A stretch of DNA of 35,911 nt from JBEKHI01 sp050012355 (GCA_050012355.1 JBEKHI010000109.1:1-35911), one strand, 5' to 3'. Counted from the stretch's first letter, positions 16,281 to 23,645 are shown. A program made the numbers and translations. Notes: generated by a model from the letters alone, not told the origin.

Positions 16281-16730
16281 TCTGCGCTGTCGCCACGGCG
16301 ACGTGATCATCGTCGGTGTCGCACTAACCAGCAAAGCCTGGTTCATCCCGAGGGGATGGTCGCGGTGGCGTGAAAGTGGCGCGGGCTGCGGGCCGTAGGC
16401 GGCTGGAGCCGGCTGCCGTGCCTGGCGGCTTCAGGTCTGGTGGTACTGGTGGGTGCGGTAAAGCGGTCGGCCTGGGTGTGCCGTTGCTGGGCGGTGTGGC
16501 ACTGCCCGCGCTCTTTGCTGGTCAGCGTCGCACCGCCCAGAATCGGTCCGCTGCCGCGCGTCGGCTGGGGGAGGGACTTTTCCGGTCAGCCTGCCTCATC
16601 CCGGGGGCTACGGGGTGGTGGCGGGCCCGAATTCGCTGCCGCGCCCGCGGCCCTCGGCGTGCACTGCTGTTGGTCGTGGTGCTAACGGTTCAGGTGCTGC
16701 TGGCGTGATCTCCTGACTGGTGCCCGGTTG

Positions 16731-16784
16731 CTGGTGGGTGCTGCATTAGCCAGGTTCTTTTCTTGGTAGTGCGGCACTCACCAG
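16731..16784. repeat. Hairpin repeat family B, copy 2
   Basis: Arms CTGGTGGGTGCTGCATTA and TAGTGCGGCACTCACCAG pair over 18 positions. The three departures from Watson-Crick pairing are all G-U in RNA. The arms match the hairpin at 8515-8572 while the loop differs completely, so the structure is preserved between copies. Confidence 0.75.
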
Positions 16785-16834
16785 GAACGCTCCGCTGCCG
16801 CGCGCCCAGCTGAGGTCCATTTTTCGGGCCAGAG

Positions 16835-16859
16835 CATGGTTGGTGCAGCACCAACCATG
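16835..16859. repeat. Perfect 25-bp palindrome
   Basis: Arm CATGGTTGGTGC, central A, then its exact reverse complement. It lies in the gap downstream of dapC, so an operator role is unlikely. It may be a third kind of palindromic element or part of the family B element around it. Confidence 0.8.
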
Positions 16860-16900
16860 ATCACTCGAGCTCGGTGGCAATGTCGGGGGTGGTGCAATCC

Positions 16901-16917
16901 GGTGATACCGCATCAAA
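16901..16917 (+). repeat. Conserved box shared with 8614-8630
   Basis: GGTGATACCGCATCAAA differs from GGTGATACCGCACCAAA at 8614-8630 by one base. In both loci the box follows the family B hairpin on the same strand, at 42 and 116 bases. This suggests that hairpin and box are parts of one repeated element. Confidence 0.7.
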
Positions 16918-16935
16918 ACGGCCTAGGCGCGGAGG

Positions 16936-18009
16936 CTAGGCGCGGAGGCGGCCCGCGGCTCGGTCGATGTCGGGGTCCAGGGCGGTTAGGGCCAGGCGGA
17001 CGTGGTTGCCGCCGGTCGGGCCGTACATCGATCCGGGGGCGGCTAGGATCCCGTACTTGGTCGCCAGGAGCTCGCAGATGCCCCAGTCGTCTAGGCCGTC
17101 ATGGCTGGCCCACAGGTAGAGGCCGGCTTCCGAGTGGTCGATCGTGAAACCGGCGGCGCCCAGCGCCGACAGCAGCACTGAGCGGCGACGCCCGTAACGA
17201 GCCTTCTGCTCGTCGGCATGTTGGTCGTCAGAGAGAGCCGCGGTCATCGCGGCCTGGACCGGCTGCGGCACGATCATTCCGGCGTGCTTACGGATGCCCA
17301 GCAGTTCGGCGATGAGCGCCGGGTCGCCGGTGACGAAACCCGCGCGGTAACCCGCCAGGTTAGACCGCTTGGACAGCGAGTGCACCGCGAGCAGCCCGTC
17401 GAGTGATCCGCCACACACCGACGGGTGCAGCAGCGACACCGGCTCGGCGTCCCAGCCGAGTGAGATATAACACTCGTCGGAGGCGACCACGGTCCTGCGG
17501 GAACGAGCCCAGGAGACGGTCTTCTCCAGATCCTCGGCCGGTAGTACCCGCCCGGTCGGATTTGACGGTGAGTTGACCCACAGGAGCTTCGCCTCGACCG
17601 GAGTGTCCGACGCCAGCGGGGTGGCACCGGCGATCCGCGCCCCGATGTCGTACGTCGGGTACGCGAGCTCAGGGAACGCCACCGTGTCGCCTGGCCCCAG
17701 GCCGAGCAGCATCGGCAACGCGGAGATGAACTCCTTGGTGCCGATGACCGGCAGCACGGCGTCGGGCGGCACTTGAACCCCGTGCTGCCGCTCCAGCCAG
17801 CCCGCGGCCGCCTCGCGTAGAGCCAGGGTCCCCCAGGTGAAGGGGTACCCAGGCGCGTTCGAGGCGGCGCGCAGCGCGTCCTGGATCACGTCAGGCACGG
17901 GGTCAACCGGCGTCCCTACGGAGAGATCGACACCGTCGTTATGCAACTTGGCTCGAAGTGGTTCGAGCCGGTCCCATGGAAAGGCGGGAAGGCGTCCGGC
18001 GAGGGTCAC
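16936..18009 (-). CDS. dapC: Succinyldiaminopimelate transaminase
   Basis: PLP aminotransferase of the succinylase branch of lysine/meso-diaminopimelate synthesis, converting N-succinyl-2-amino-6-oxopimelate to N-succinyl-LL-diaminopimelate with glutamate. 357 residues. Family features: LPAFPWDRLEPLRAKLHNDGVDLSVGTPVDPVP, YPFTWGTLALREA, the Asn-Pro-Thr-Gly motif in NSPSNPTGRVLP, SDECYISLGW and the PLP lysine Lys214 in HSLSKRSNLAGYRAGF. The start is GTG 18009, overlapping the fdxA stop (TAGTG); a longer frame reaching 18285 lies inside fdxA and is rejected. The fdxA-dapC order is the usual actinobacterial one, and dapD, the preceding step, is encoded 1.3 kb away. Confidence 0.95.
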   Translation of the reverse strand: MTLAGRLPAFPWDRLEPLRAKLHNDGVDLSVGTPVDPVPDVIQDALRAASNAPGYPFTWGTLALREAAAGWLERQHGVQVPPDAVLPVIGTKEFISALPMLLGLGPGDTVAFPELAYPTYDIGARIAGATPLASDTPVEAKLLWVNSPSNPTGRVLPAEDLEKTVSWARSRRTVVASDECYISLGWDAEPVSLLHPSVCGGSLDGLLAVHSLSKRSNLAGYRAGFVTGDPALIAELLGIRKHAGMIVPQPVQAAMTAALSDDQHADEQKARYGRRRSVLLSALGAAGFTIDHSEAGLYLWASHDGLDDWGICELLATKYGILAAPGSMYGPTGGNHVRLALTALDPDIDRAAGRLRA

Positions 18010-18332
18010 TACTCTTCGGCCTGGGGCGGCAACGCCGCCACCAGTGGGTGGTCCTTGCCGATCTTGCCCGACTTGGACGCGCCGCCAGGGGAGCCCAAAT
18101 CCTGGAAGAAGTCGACGTTGACCTTGTAGTAGTCCTTCCACTGGTCGGGCACGTCGTCTTCGTAGTAGATGGCCTCGACCGGGCAGACCGGCTCGCACGC
18201 CCCACAGTCCACACATTCGTCCGGGTGGATGTAGAGCATGCGCTCGCCCTCGTAGATGCAGTCCACCGGGCACTCTTCGATGCATGCTTTGTCAAGCACA
18301 TCGACGCATGGCTGCGCGATGACGTAGGTCAC
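18009..18332 (-). CDS. fdxA: 7Fe ferredoxin (3Fe-4S + 4Fe-4S)
   Basis: Small electron carrier of 107 residues. VTYVIAQPCVDVLDKACIEECPVDC supplies Cys9, Cys17 and Cys21, and HPDECVDCGACEPVCPVEAI supplies Cys40, Cys43, Cys46 and Cys50. In the family Cys9, Cys17 and Cys50 hold the 3Fe-4S centre and the others the 4Fe-4S centre. The C-terminal WKDYYKVNVDFFQDLGSPGGASKSG is typical of the actinobacterial FdxA. GTG 18332 is chosen because AAGGAG lies 5 bases before it; the earlier ATG at 18368 is not. The stop overlaps the dapC start by one base. Confidence 0.95.
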   Translation of the reverse strand: MTYVIAQPCVDVLDKACIEECPVDCIYEGERMLYIHPDECVDCGACEPVCPVEAIYYEDDVPDQWKDYYKVNVDFFQDLGSPGGASKSGKIGKDHPLVAALPPQAEE

Positions 18333-18380
18333 GGATACTCCTTGAATTAAGCCTGAACCCTGCCCCATTATTATGCCGGG

Positions 18381-19292
18381 TCAGCTGGCGACGATACTCG
18401 CGGCACTAGAGGTGGAACTACGGCGCCATGAAGTTGAGCCGACTCCCTGTGTCCATGTATACCCGTCGTAGCTGACTCGTGTTATACCGTAAACGGCCGC
18501 ATTGGCCACCAGCCAGTTGGCCGCCGTCCACCCCGCGTTGCCCGTCGTAACGATGCTGTCCGCCTTGCCAGAATCAATGCGGGTGATGGAATCGAGCGCC
18601 GACGAACTCGTCCCAGGCACTCCGAAATCGGTGTCCAGGCCCTCGGCCGCGCCGTGCAGATCCAGCTTGACGGCCGCCTCGCCGGTGCCGTTCCAGCAGG
18701 TCAGGCCGTGTCCGGTGCTGAAGCCGGGGGACATGACGGCCGCCTGCGAAGCGTAATTGTTATAAGCCGAGCCGTCCGCGCTGCGCTGCACGTCCTGGGC
18801 GGCCACGGCGATCGTCAGCGTCGTGTAGTTAGGCACCTTGACCAGCGCTTTGAAGAACGCGGTGGTCGCGTATACCGGGTTCTCAAGCTCCGCTACCGTG
18901 CCCCAGCCCTGCGACGGGCGCTGCTGGAAGACACCCACGGAGTCGGCGGTGCCGTAGCTCAGGTTCGCGAGGTCAGACTCTTGCATGGCGGTCGCGTAGG
19001 CGATGGTGAGCGCCTCCGTGGGCAGGTCCATCTGGGCGGCGACGGCGGCGATCGTGGCGGCGATCTGGGCCTGGCCCACCGTGAGCTGGACCGCGTTGTA
19101 GCCGGTGCCCACCTGGCAGCCCGCGGTGTAGCTCGGGGGAGACGTGAGCGCGTGCCTGAGCGCGGTGATCCCGGCGTAGCCCGCGCCGCCGATCACTACC
19201 GCGACGATGACCAGCGCAATCAGCCATTCCCGCCGGTGGGATCGCCTCGGCGGACGGCCCGGAGGCTGGGGTCGTAGAGGTGCGGTCTGCAT
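18381..19292 (-). CDS. Membrane-anchored lysozyme/transglycosylase-like protein
   Basis: About 303 residues: a proline/arginine-rich cytoplasmic head (PLRPQPPGRPPRRSHRREW), one span (LIALVIVAVVIGGAGYAGIT) and an external domain. The block LPTEALTIAYATAMQESDLANLSYGTADSVGVFQQRPSQGWGT has the Glu-Ser and GVFQQRP pattern of actinobacterial lysozyme-like/transglycosylase domains that cut peptidoglycan glycan strands; Glu in MQESDL is the likely acid. The C-terminal part (VANAAVYGITRVSYDGYTW) is common in this group. The start is uncertain: 19292 or 19331, the latter sharing bases with the divergent dapD start codon. Placement between dapC and dapD joins wall remodelling to precursor synthesis. Confidence 0.8.
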   Translation of the reverse strand: MQTAPLRPQPPGRPPRRSHRREWLIALVIVAVVIGGAGYAGITALRHALTSPPSYTAGCQVGTGYNAVQLTVGQAQIAATIAAVAAQMDLPTEALTIAYATAMQESDLANLSYGTADSVGVFQQRPSQGWGTVAELENPVYATTAFFKALVKVPNYTTLTIAVAAQDVQRSADGSAYNNYASQAAVMSPGFSTGHGLTCWNGTGEAAVKLDLHGAAEGLDTDFGVPGTSSSALDSITRIDSGKADSIVTTGNAGWTAANWLVANAAVYGITRVSYDGYTWTQGVGSTSWRRSSTSSAASIVAS

Positions 19293-19329
19293 CAGGTAGT
19301 CACCGTACCTTCCGATAAGCTCGCTCGCC

Positions 19330-20166
19330 ATGAGTGAGCCTGTGAATTCACCTCTGTCTTCCCGCATAGATGCTCTGTGGGAGAACCGGTCCGAGCTGAC
19401 GCCGGAGGACTCCGCTGCCCGTTCGCAGGTCATCGAGGCCGTAGACCTGCTGGACTCGGGCAAGGCCCGGGTGGCGTACGCACCCTCCGACGGGGGACCA
19501 GTGGTGGTGGACGAGCGGGCAAAGCGGGCGATTCTGCTCGCGTTCCGTGTGCTGCCGATGTCGGTGTCGCAGGTGGGTGACTTCCGCTACAACGACCGGG
19601 TGCCGCTGAAGACCAGCCTCGACGGAGTGCGGGCGCTGCCAGGCTCGATCGCTCGCTGGGGGTCCTATGTGGCGCCCGGGGTGGTGCTGATGCCGTCTTT
19701 CGTCAACATCGGGGCGTATGTGGACTCCGGGACGATGGTGGACACCTGGGCGACGGTGGGCTCTGGTGCTCAAATCGGGAAAAACGTGCATTTGTCGGGT
19801 GGAGTAGGTATTGGCGGGGTGCTTGAGCCGCCGAACGCCGTACCGGTGGTTGTGGAGGACGAGTGCATGATCGGGTCCCGCTGCATGGTGGTTGAGGGTG
19901 CCCGAGTGCGGACCGGTGCCGTGCTCGGTTCCGGGACGATCCTGGGGCCCACGTCGCACGTGATCGACGTGACTACGGGCTCGGAGCTGCCCCGGGGCGA
20001 GGTACCGCCGTGGTCGGTGGCGGTCGGCGGGACCCGGCTACGCGAGTTCCCCGGCGGCACGTTCGGCATGCCCGCCGTGCTGATCCTCAAGCGACTGTCC
20101 GAAGGGGAGCGGCACAGCAAGTCCGAGCTCAACGCCATCCTCCGCGACCACGGCGCCGAGGTCTAA
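19330..20166 (+). CDS. dapD: Tetrahydrodipicolinate N-succinyltransferase
   Basis: Transfers succinyl from succinyl-CoA to tetrahydrodipicolinate, the step before DapC in diaminopimelate/lysine synthesis. 278 residues: an alpha/beta head (PLSSRIDALWENRSELTPED to YNDRVPLKTSL) and a left-handed beta-helix of hexapeptide repeats (GSYVAPGVVLMPSFVNIGAYVDSGTMVDTWATVGSGAQIGKNVHLSGGVGIGGVLEP, then DECMIGSRCMVVEGARVRTGAVLGSGTILGP). The actinobacterial-type tail PPWSVAVGGTRLREFPGGTFGMPAVLILKRL follows. No strong ribosome-binding site is seen before ATG 19330. A palindromic repeat doublet begins 20 bases after the stop. Confidence 0.96.
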   Translation: MSEPVNSPLSSRIDALWENRSELTPEDSAARSQVIEAVDLLDSGKARVAYAPSDGGPVVVDERAKRAILLAFRVLPMSVSQVGDFRYNDRVPLKTSLDGVRALPGSIARWGSYVAPGVVLMPSFVNIGAYVDSGTMVDTWATVGSGAQIGKNVHLSGGVGIGGVLEPPNAVPVVVEDECMIGSRCMVVEGARVRTGAVLGSGTILGPTSHVIDVTTGSELPRGEVPPWSVAVGGTRLREFPGGTFGMPAVLILKRLSEGERHSKSELNAILRDHGAEV

Positions 20167-20186
20167 CGTTCTGCGCGTTCTTTGCG

Positions 20187-20237
20187 CCATCGATGGCCCA
20201 TCGCAGGCGTTATCGCCCCATCGATGGCCCATCGCTG
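20187..20237 (-). repeat. Palindromic repeat doublet (31-bp period), copy 2
   Basis: CCATCGATGGCCCATCGCAG at 20187-20206 and CCATCGATGGCCCATCGCTG at 20218-20237, 31 bp apart. Read on the minus strand this is the same doublet as at 4908-4958, with the same period but a different spacer. It lies between dapD and the LOG gene and might also work as a terminator. Confidence 0.9.
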
Positions 20238-20296
20238 GGGTCGTCAGCCCGCTGGTAGCGCGGCATTGACCGGAAAACCCGGCTCGGCTGGGTACG

Positions 20297-21091
20297 GTGG
20301 ATGCGATGAACGCGAATTCGGAGCACCACCGCAGAGTGCGCCGGCAGGGGCCCATTACCCTGCGCGGCGACCAGATCCCCGCCACGACCACCGACCAGCG
20401 GTTGCTGGACCGCAGGGGACCCACCGACTGGGTGCATACGGACCCGTGGCGGGTGCTGCGTATTCAGGCCGAGTTCGTCGAGGGTTTCGGGCTACTGGCG
20501 GAGCTGGGGCTTGCGGTCTCCGTGTTCGGGTCAGCGCGCAGCGCGCCAGAAAGCACCGAGTACGTCCTGGCGGAGAATATCGCCGCGGCCTTGGTCGATG
20601 CGGGTTACGCGGTGATCACCGGGGGCGGCCCCGGCATCATGGAGGCGGCCAACAAGGGGGCGCACCAGGCGGGCGGCGTCTCCGTCGGGCTCGGCATCGA
20701 ACTGCCGCTGGAGAGCGGGCTGAACGACTACGTTGATGTGGGCGTTGAGTTCCGCTACTTCTTCGTCCGCAAGACGATGTTCGTGAAGTACTCGCAGGCG
20801 TTCGTGGTGCTGCCGGGCGGTTTCGGCACGATGGACGAGCTGTTCGAATCGGTCACCCTGGTCGCGACGGGGAAGATCACCCGGTTCCCGATCGTGCTGG
20901 TCGGGTCGTCCTACTGGGGCGGGCTGCTGGACTGGCTGAAGCAGAAAGTGCAGGCAGAGGGCAACATCTACGCGGCGGAGCTGGAACTGCTCCAGGTCGC
21001 GGACACGGCCGAGGAAGTGCTGAAGATCATCACCAAGGCACATGCTGCGGGCGGGGTCTACAAGCCTCGCACCAACACCAACGGCACCTGA
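20297..21091 (+). CDS. LOG-family (TIGR00730) nucleotide phosphoribohydrolase-like protein
   Basis: 264 residues with a Rossmann-type fold. The diagnostic motif PGGFGTMDELFE is present together with GGGPGIMEAANKGAHQAGG, the nucleotide-binding elements of the LOG/lysine-decarboxylase-like family that hydrolyse cytokinin ribotides or other nucleoside monophosphates to base and ribose phosphate. VEFRYFFVRKTMFVKYSQAFVVLPGG is also typical. The N-terminal extension RRQGPITLRGDQIPATTTDQRLLDRRGPTDWVHTDPWRVLRIQAEFVEGF is the form found next to dapD in many actinobacteria, so the neighbourhood is ancestral. Cellular role is likely nucleotide salvage or detoxification. A second in-frame ATG is at 20306. 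Confidence 0.9.
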   Translation: MDAMNANSEHHRRVRRQGPITLRGDQIPATTTDQRLLDRRGPTDWVHTDPWRVLRIQAEFVEGFGLLAELGLAVSVFGSARSAPESTEYVLAENIAAALVDAGYAVITGGGPGIMEAANKGAHQAGGVSVGLGIELPLESGLNDYVDVGVEFRYFFVRKTMFVKYSQAFVVLPGGFGTMDELFESVTLVATGKITRFPIVLVGSSYWGGLLDWLKQKVQAEGNIYAAELELLQVADTAEEVLKIITKAHAAGGVYKPRTNTNGT

Positions 21092-21116
21092 CTCTATGCA
21101 CGGGTTCTCTCCAGAA

Positions 21117-21132
21117 GCTAACAAATGTTAGC
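21117..21132. terminator. Inverted repeat after the LOG gene
   Basis: GCTAACAAATGTTAGC is a 7-bp-arm hairpin 26 bases after the stop, and AATGTTAGCG is repeated directly after it (21124-21133 and 21137-21146). It could end the dapD-LOG transcript, though without a T-run. The repeated half-site also resembles an operator. Confidence 0.4.
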
Positions 21133-21146
21133 GGAAATGTTAGCGT

Positions 21147-21545
21147 GAGGGCCGAGCGGCGGACCTGTGTCGGCTAGTGGAGGGACGTGCTGACCGTTGC
21201 GGTGCGGGGGCGCCCACTGGGTAAGTTCCGGCCAGGAGGTACCGGCTGTACTCCGCGGCTATCTGATCGAGGGGTGCTTGCCTGGCTGCCCGCGTAACGC
21301 TGGGTACCGGTTGCTCGTCAGCGAAAGCGACGATAGCGAAGCGCTGGAGATAGACGGGCAGACCCTGCAAGACCGCGGCTCGGTCATCTTCGGAACTCAA
21401 GTTGGCGACTAGGGCCTCGGCAATAGGTACCGCTGACCACCGGTGCGCTCAGCCAAGTGCGCGAGCGCGGCGTTGGCGTAGTGCAATGGTGAAGGTGCGA
21501 CCGTTGGGTTTCGATCCTTGAGTGGGCGCGACGAGGGACCTTCAG
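21147..21545. other. Gap without a convincing gene
   Basis: Open frames exist on both strands (21197-21412 plus, 21140-21400 minus) but neither has a ribosome-binding site, a recognisable domain or normal codon use. Nothing else is seen here. Confidence 0.5.
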
Positions 21546-22565
21546 TCAGCAGGAGTGCTGGTTGGCATAGTTGGTCGCGGTGTTGGAGAGTTGCTGGGCT
21601 TCGTTGTTGATGGTGTTGCCTTGGCCAGTGGCCCAGGAGATGGCGTTGGCGGCGCTGGTCAGGGCCTTGTTTCCGGTGGCGATGGCGGAGGATGTGCCGG
21701 TGCTGGGGGTTGCTCCGAGGTTCTGGAGTGCTGACAGGTCGTTCTGGACGTTGGTCAGATCGGTCTTGACGGCGGCGATGCCGTTGCTCTGGAGGGTGGT
21801 GATGTCTCCTTGCAGCGTTCCCTGGTCGCCGGAGACTGTTCCGGCGTCGCCTGAGACGGTGCCCGCCTCGGCGGACGTCTGTCCGTCGGAGCATGGTGTT
21901 GTCTGCTCGGTGGCCCAGTCGGACTGCTCCTGGGAGTAGTCGGATTTCATCTGATCGACCGCTTGTCCGAGTGTGGTGTCGTTGTTGAGTGTGTTGCTGT
22001 CGCTGAGCAGGCTCGATGTGTCTTGTGAGAGGGATTGCTGGGCCTGGCTGACCTGCTGGTCTTGCTGCTGTTGGGCGGCTGCCCGATTGGCCGCCTGGTT
22101 GTCGCTGTCGGCTTGGCTGTTCAGGGCGGTGACCGTCTTGTTCCAGGTGGGGACGTCGGAACTCGTGCAGGTCACCGACTGGATGGTTCCGTCCTGCTGC
22201 GGGACGTTGAACGTGAGCCGGGGACCGGAGATGTTTCCGTAGTACGGGCCTGCGGAGCCTGGATCCAGGGTGATCCCGGAGCCGTTGATCTGTCCGGACA
22301 GATCGCTGGTCGCCGTGTTGACTTGCTCTTGCGGCGCCGTCCCGGTCAGCGATGCCTGCTCGAAGGTGCCGTCCAGGTAGCCGGAGGAATCTTTCCACTG
22401 CAGGAGCCACGCACCGCCGGACATGGAGCACAGGTAGGTCGTCACACCTGGCTCGGCGGATGCTGACACGAGCAGGCCCGTGGTGGTGCCCGCGATGACC
22501 ATGGCTGTGGCGGCGATCCCGGCGATCTTCGCGGCGAGGGGCCAGGCCAGCGGATTGAGCATCAT
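21546..22565 (-). CDS. Exported Ser/Gln-rich coiled-coil protein of unknown function
   Basis: 339 residues, not recognised. An N-terminal span (AAKIAGIAATAMVIAGTTTGLLVSAS) leads to a small globular part (TTYLCSMSGGAWLLQWKDSSGYLDGTFEQ to SVTCTSSDVPTW) with two Cys that may pair. Then comes a long helical Gln/Asp/Ser-rich stretch (about 150-330) that should form coiled coil, containing GTVSGDAGTVSGDQGTLQGD, a 7-residue repeat matching heptads. The end HSC is unusual. The opening globular domain is similar in style to actinobacterial surface proteins. It starts with ATGA over the stop of the lipoprotein upstream, so the two are made together. Low charge and repeat make a wall-spanning stalk plausible. 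Confidence 0.8.
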   Translation of the reverse strand: MMLNPLAWPLAAKIAGIAATAMVIAGTTTGLLVSASAEPGVTTYLCSMSGGAWLLQWKDSSGYLDGTFEQASLTGTAPQEQVNTATSDLSGQINGSGITLDPGSAGPYYGNISGPRLTFNVPQQDGTIQSVTCTSSDVPTWNKTVTALNSQADSDNQAANRAAAQQQQDQQVSQAQQSLSQDTSSLLSDSNTLNNDTTLGQAVDQMKSDYSQEQSDWATEQTTPCSDGQTSAEAGTVSGDAGTVSGDQGTLQGDITTLQSNGIAAVKTDLTNVQNDLSALQNLGATPSTGTSSAIATGNKALTSAANAISWATGQGNTINNEAQQLSNTATNYANQHSC

Positions 22566-22981
22566 GACGTGCCACCCCCGGTGACGCCGCAGTCGGCGGC
22601 AAGCGTGGTGATGTCGGTGGCCACGGCGAGCTGCTGCGCCACGTTGCCGTTCGTGAACTGCGTGGCATCGCTGGCGAACTGGTGCAGGTCATGGCCGAGG
22701 GCGCCTGTATCGGGCCAGTGGTTCGCGTAGGCAATGGCGATGCCCTCGTTAATCGAGATCACGTACAGCTCGTCGTCACTGGTGGTCTGCTGGCTTGCGT
22801 CGAGCTTCTGCTGGGCCGCCAGGATGAGCTGGATCATTCCGCTCGCCTGGGAGCACGTGACTGTGCTGCTCGAGGACGTCGCGCTGAGGGCGGCCGGATG
22901 GCTGGTGCCTGCACCGCACGCGGCCAGCGGAAGGGTTAGCGCCGATGCGGCCAGTGCCGCCAGCACGGACAGGTGTTTCAT
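22562..22981 (-). CDS. Small lipoprotein of unknown function
   Basis: 139 residues. MKHLSVLAALAASALTLPLAACGAG is a lipoprotein signal with lipobox LAAC. The mature part is short and helical (TVTCSQASGMIQLILAAQQKLDASQQTTSDDELYVISINEGIAIAYANHW), with Cys near both ends (TCSQ, ADCGV) that may form a disulfide. No family recognised. The start overlaps the end of the preceding protein's domain, and its stop overlaps the next start by ATGA, so the three genes form one unit of cell-surface proteins. Confidence 0.8.
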   Translation of the reverse strand: MKHLSVLAALAASALTLPLAACGAGTSHPAALSATSSSSTVTCSQASGMIQLILAAQQKLDASQQTTSDDELYVISINEGIAIAYANHWPDTGALGHDLHQFASDATQFTNGNVAQQLAVATDITTLAADCGVTGGGTS

Positions 22982-23381
22982 CACCAAGGCTGAGGCTCGC
23001 GTCAGAAATCTCAGATGGCGTGAACCAGATGGTCCCTTGCTCGCCGTTTACCTGCACTCCGTATCTCGGCTCTGACGGCAGGCTCGTAACCGAGAATTTG
23101 TAGACGTCCACCTCGTAGGCACAGCCGAGCATGTCGCTTGTGGTTGTCGCAGGCGCGCTGAGGCTTCCCGTCCCGATTACCGTTCCTGAGGGCGATACGA
23201 CGGTGACTTGCGTGCCCTGCCCGACGTTGTAGTAGGAGTCGTTGTCGCAGAATGAATAGTCACGGCTGTCGGTCGTGACTGTGAGCTTGCCGGTCATGGT
23301 GACGGGTGACGAGCCGCAAGCAATGCCGACCAGCAGCAGCGCGATCGCTGGTGCTGCGGCAAGTCCGATCTTCCGTGCCAT
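22776..23381 (-). CDS. Lipoprotein with small beta domain; C-terminus runs into next gene
   Basis: 201 residues as read. Signal MARKIGLAAAPAIALLLVGIACGSS with a lipobox at GIAC. The domain MTGKLTVTTDSRDYSFCDNDSYYNVGQGTQVTVVSPSGTVIGTGSLSAPATTTSDMLGCAYEVDVYKFSVTSLPSEPRYGVQVNGEQGTIWFTPSEI matches a common small secreted beta domain of actinobacteria. In that family the protein normally ends soon after this strand, near ASLSLG. Here it reads on for about 60 residues of Arg/Pro-rich sequence (RAGGTGRIGANPS...) overlapping the next gene by 206 bases, which looks like the wrong frame. The stop was probably lost by a small indel around 22985. The translated tail may not be functional. Confidence 0.7.
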   Translation of the reverse strand: MARKIGLAAAPAIALLLVGIACGSSPVTMTGKLTVTTDSRDYSFCDNDSYYNVGQGTQVTVVSPSGTVIGTGSLSAPATTTSDMLGCAYEVDVYKFSVTSLPSEPRYGVQVNGEQGTIWFTPSEISDASLSLGDETPVRAGGTGRIGANPSAGRVRCRHQPSGRPQRDVLEQHSHVLPGERNDPAHPGGPAEARRKPADHQ

Positions 23382-23557
23382 TCGGCCTTGTGCCCGATGG
23401 CTTAGAACGGATGCTGGGTATTAGTCATGTCTTGCTCCGTTTTTGGAGGTTGCGTTTTTCGTGGGTAGACAGGCGTTCCCGCTTAACTGATGGTCCTAAC
23501 GTGTTTTATCTAACCGAGACCTTGCTGGTAAGCTGCAAGGAGCAACAAATTTCTATT

Positions 23558-23578
23558 TATCGCGATATGTATCGCGAC
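23558..23578. promoter_or_regulatory. Paired TATCGCGA sites
   Basis: TATCGCGATA (a 10-bp palindrome) is followed two bases later by TATCGCGAC. It lies about 180 bases upstream of the surface-protein operon. A related site, TATCGATATCGCGAC, is found 86 bases upstream of the membrane-lipoprotein fusion gene. Such palindromes are used by several repressor families; the regulator is unknown. Confidence 0.4.
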
Positions 23579-23645
23579 GCCGGTTTTTGATCATGTCTGA
23601 CATGCTTGGATACGGTTGATTGACAATGGCCGACATCGCCCGCGC

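Larger units (their letters stand above)
16281..16935. other. Gene-free gap with repeat elements
   Basis: 655 bases between tetR and dapC. An open frame at 16370-16708 is Arg/Ala-rich without similarity to anything recognised and without a ribosome-binding site, so it is not called. The gap holds a family B hairpin (16731-16784), a 25-bp palindrome (16835-16859) and the conserved box at 16901-16917. Confidence 0.6.

Noticed and set aside
16370..16708. 112-codon plus-strand open frame
   Set aside because: No ribosome-binding site, no recognisable domain, Arg/Ala/Gly-rich composition typical of chance frames at this GC content.
18010..18285. N-terminal extension of the dapC frame
   Set aside because: It is fdxA read in another frame; DapC begins at the GTG overlapping the fdxA stop.
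4642..20237. CRISPR array from the repeated short units
   Set aside because: Only two units per site with ~11-base spacers and palindromic units spread over distant loci; no cas genes.
21140..21412. Short frames on both strands after the LOG gene
   Set aside because: They overlap each other, lack start signals and resemble no family.
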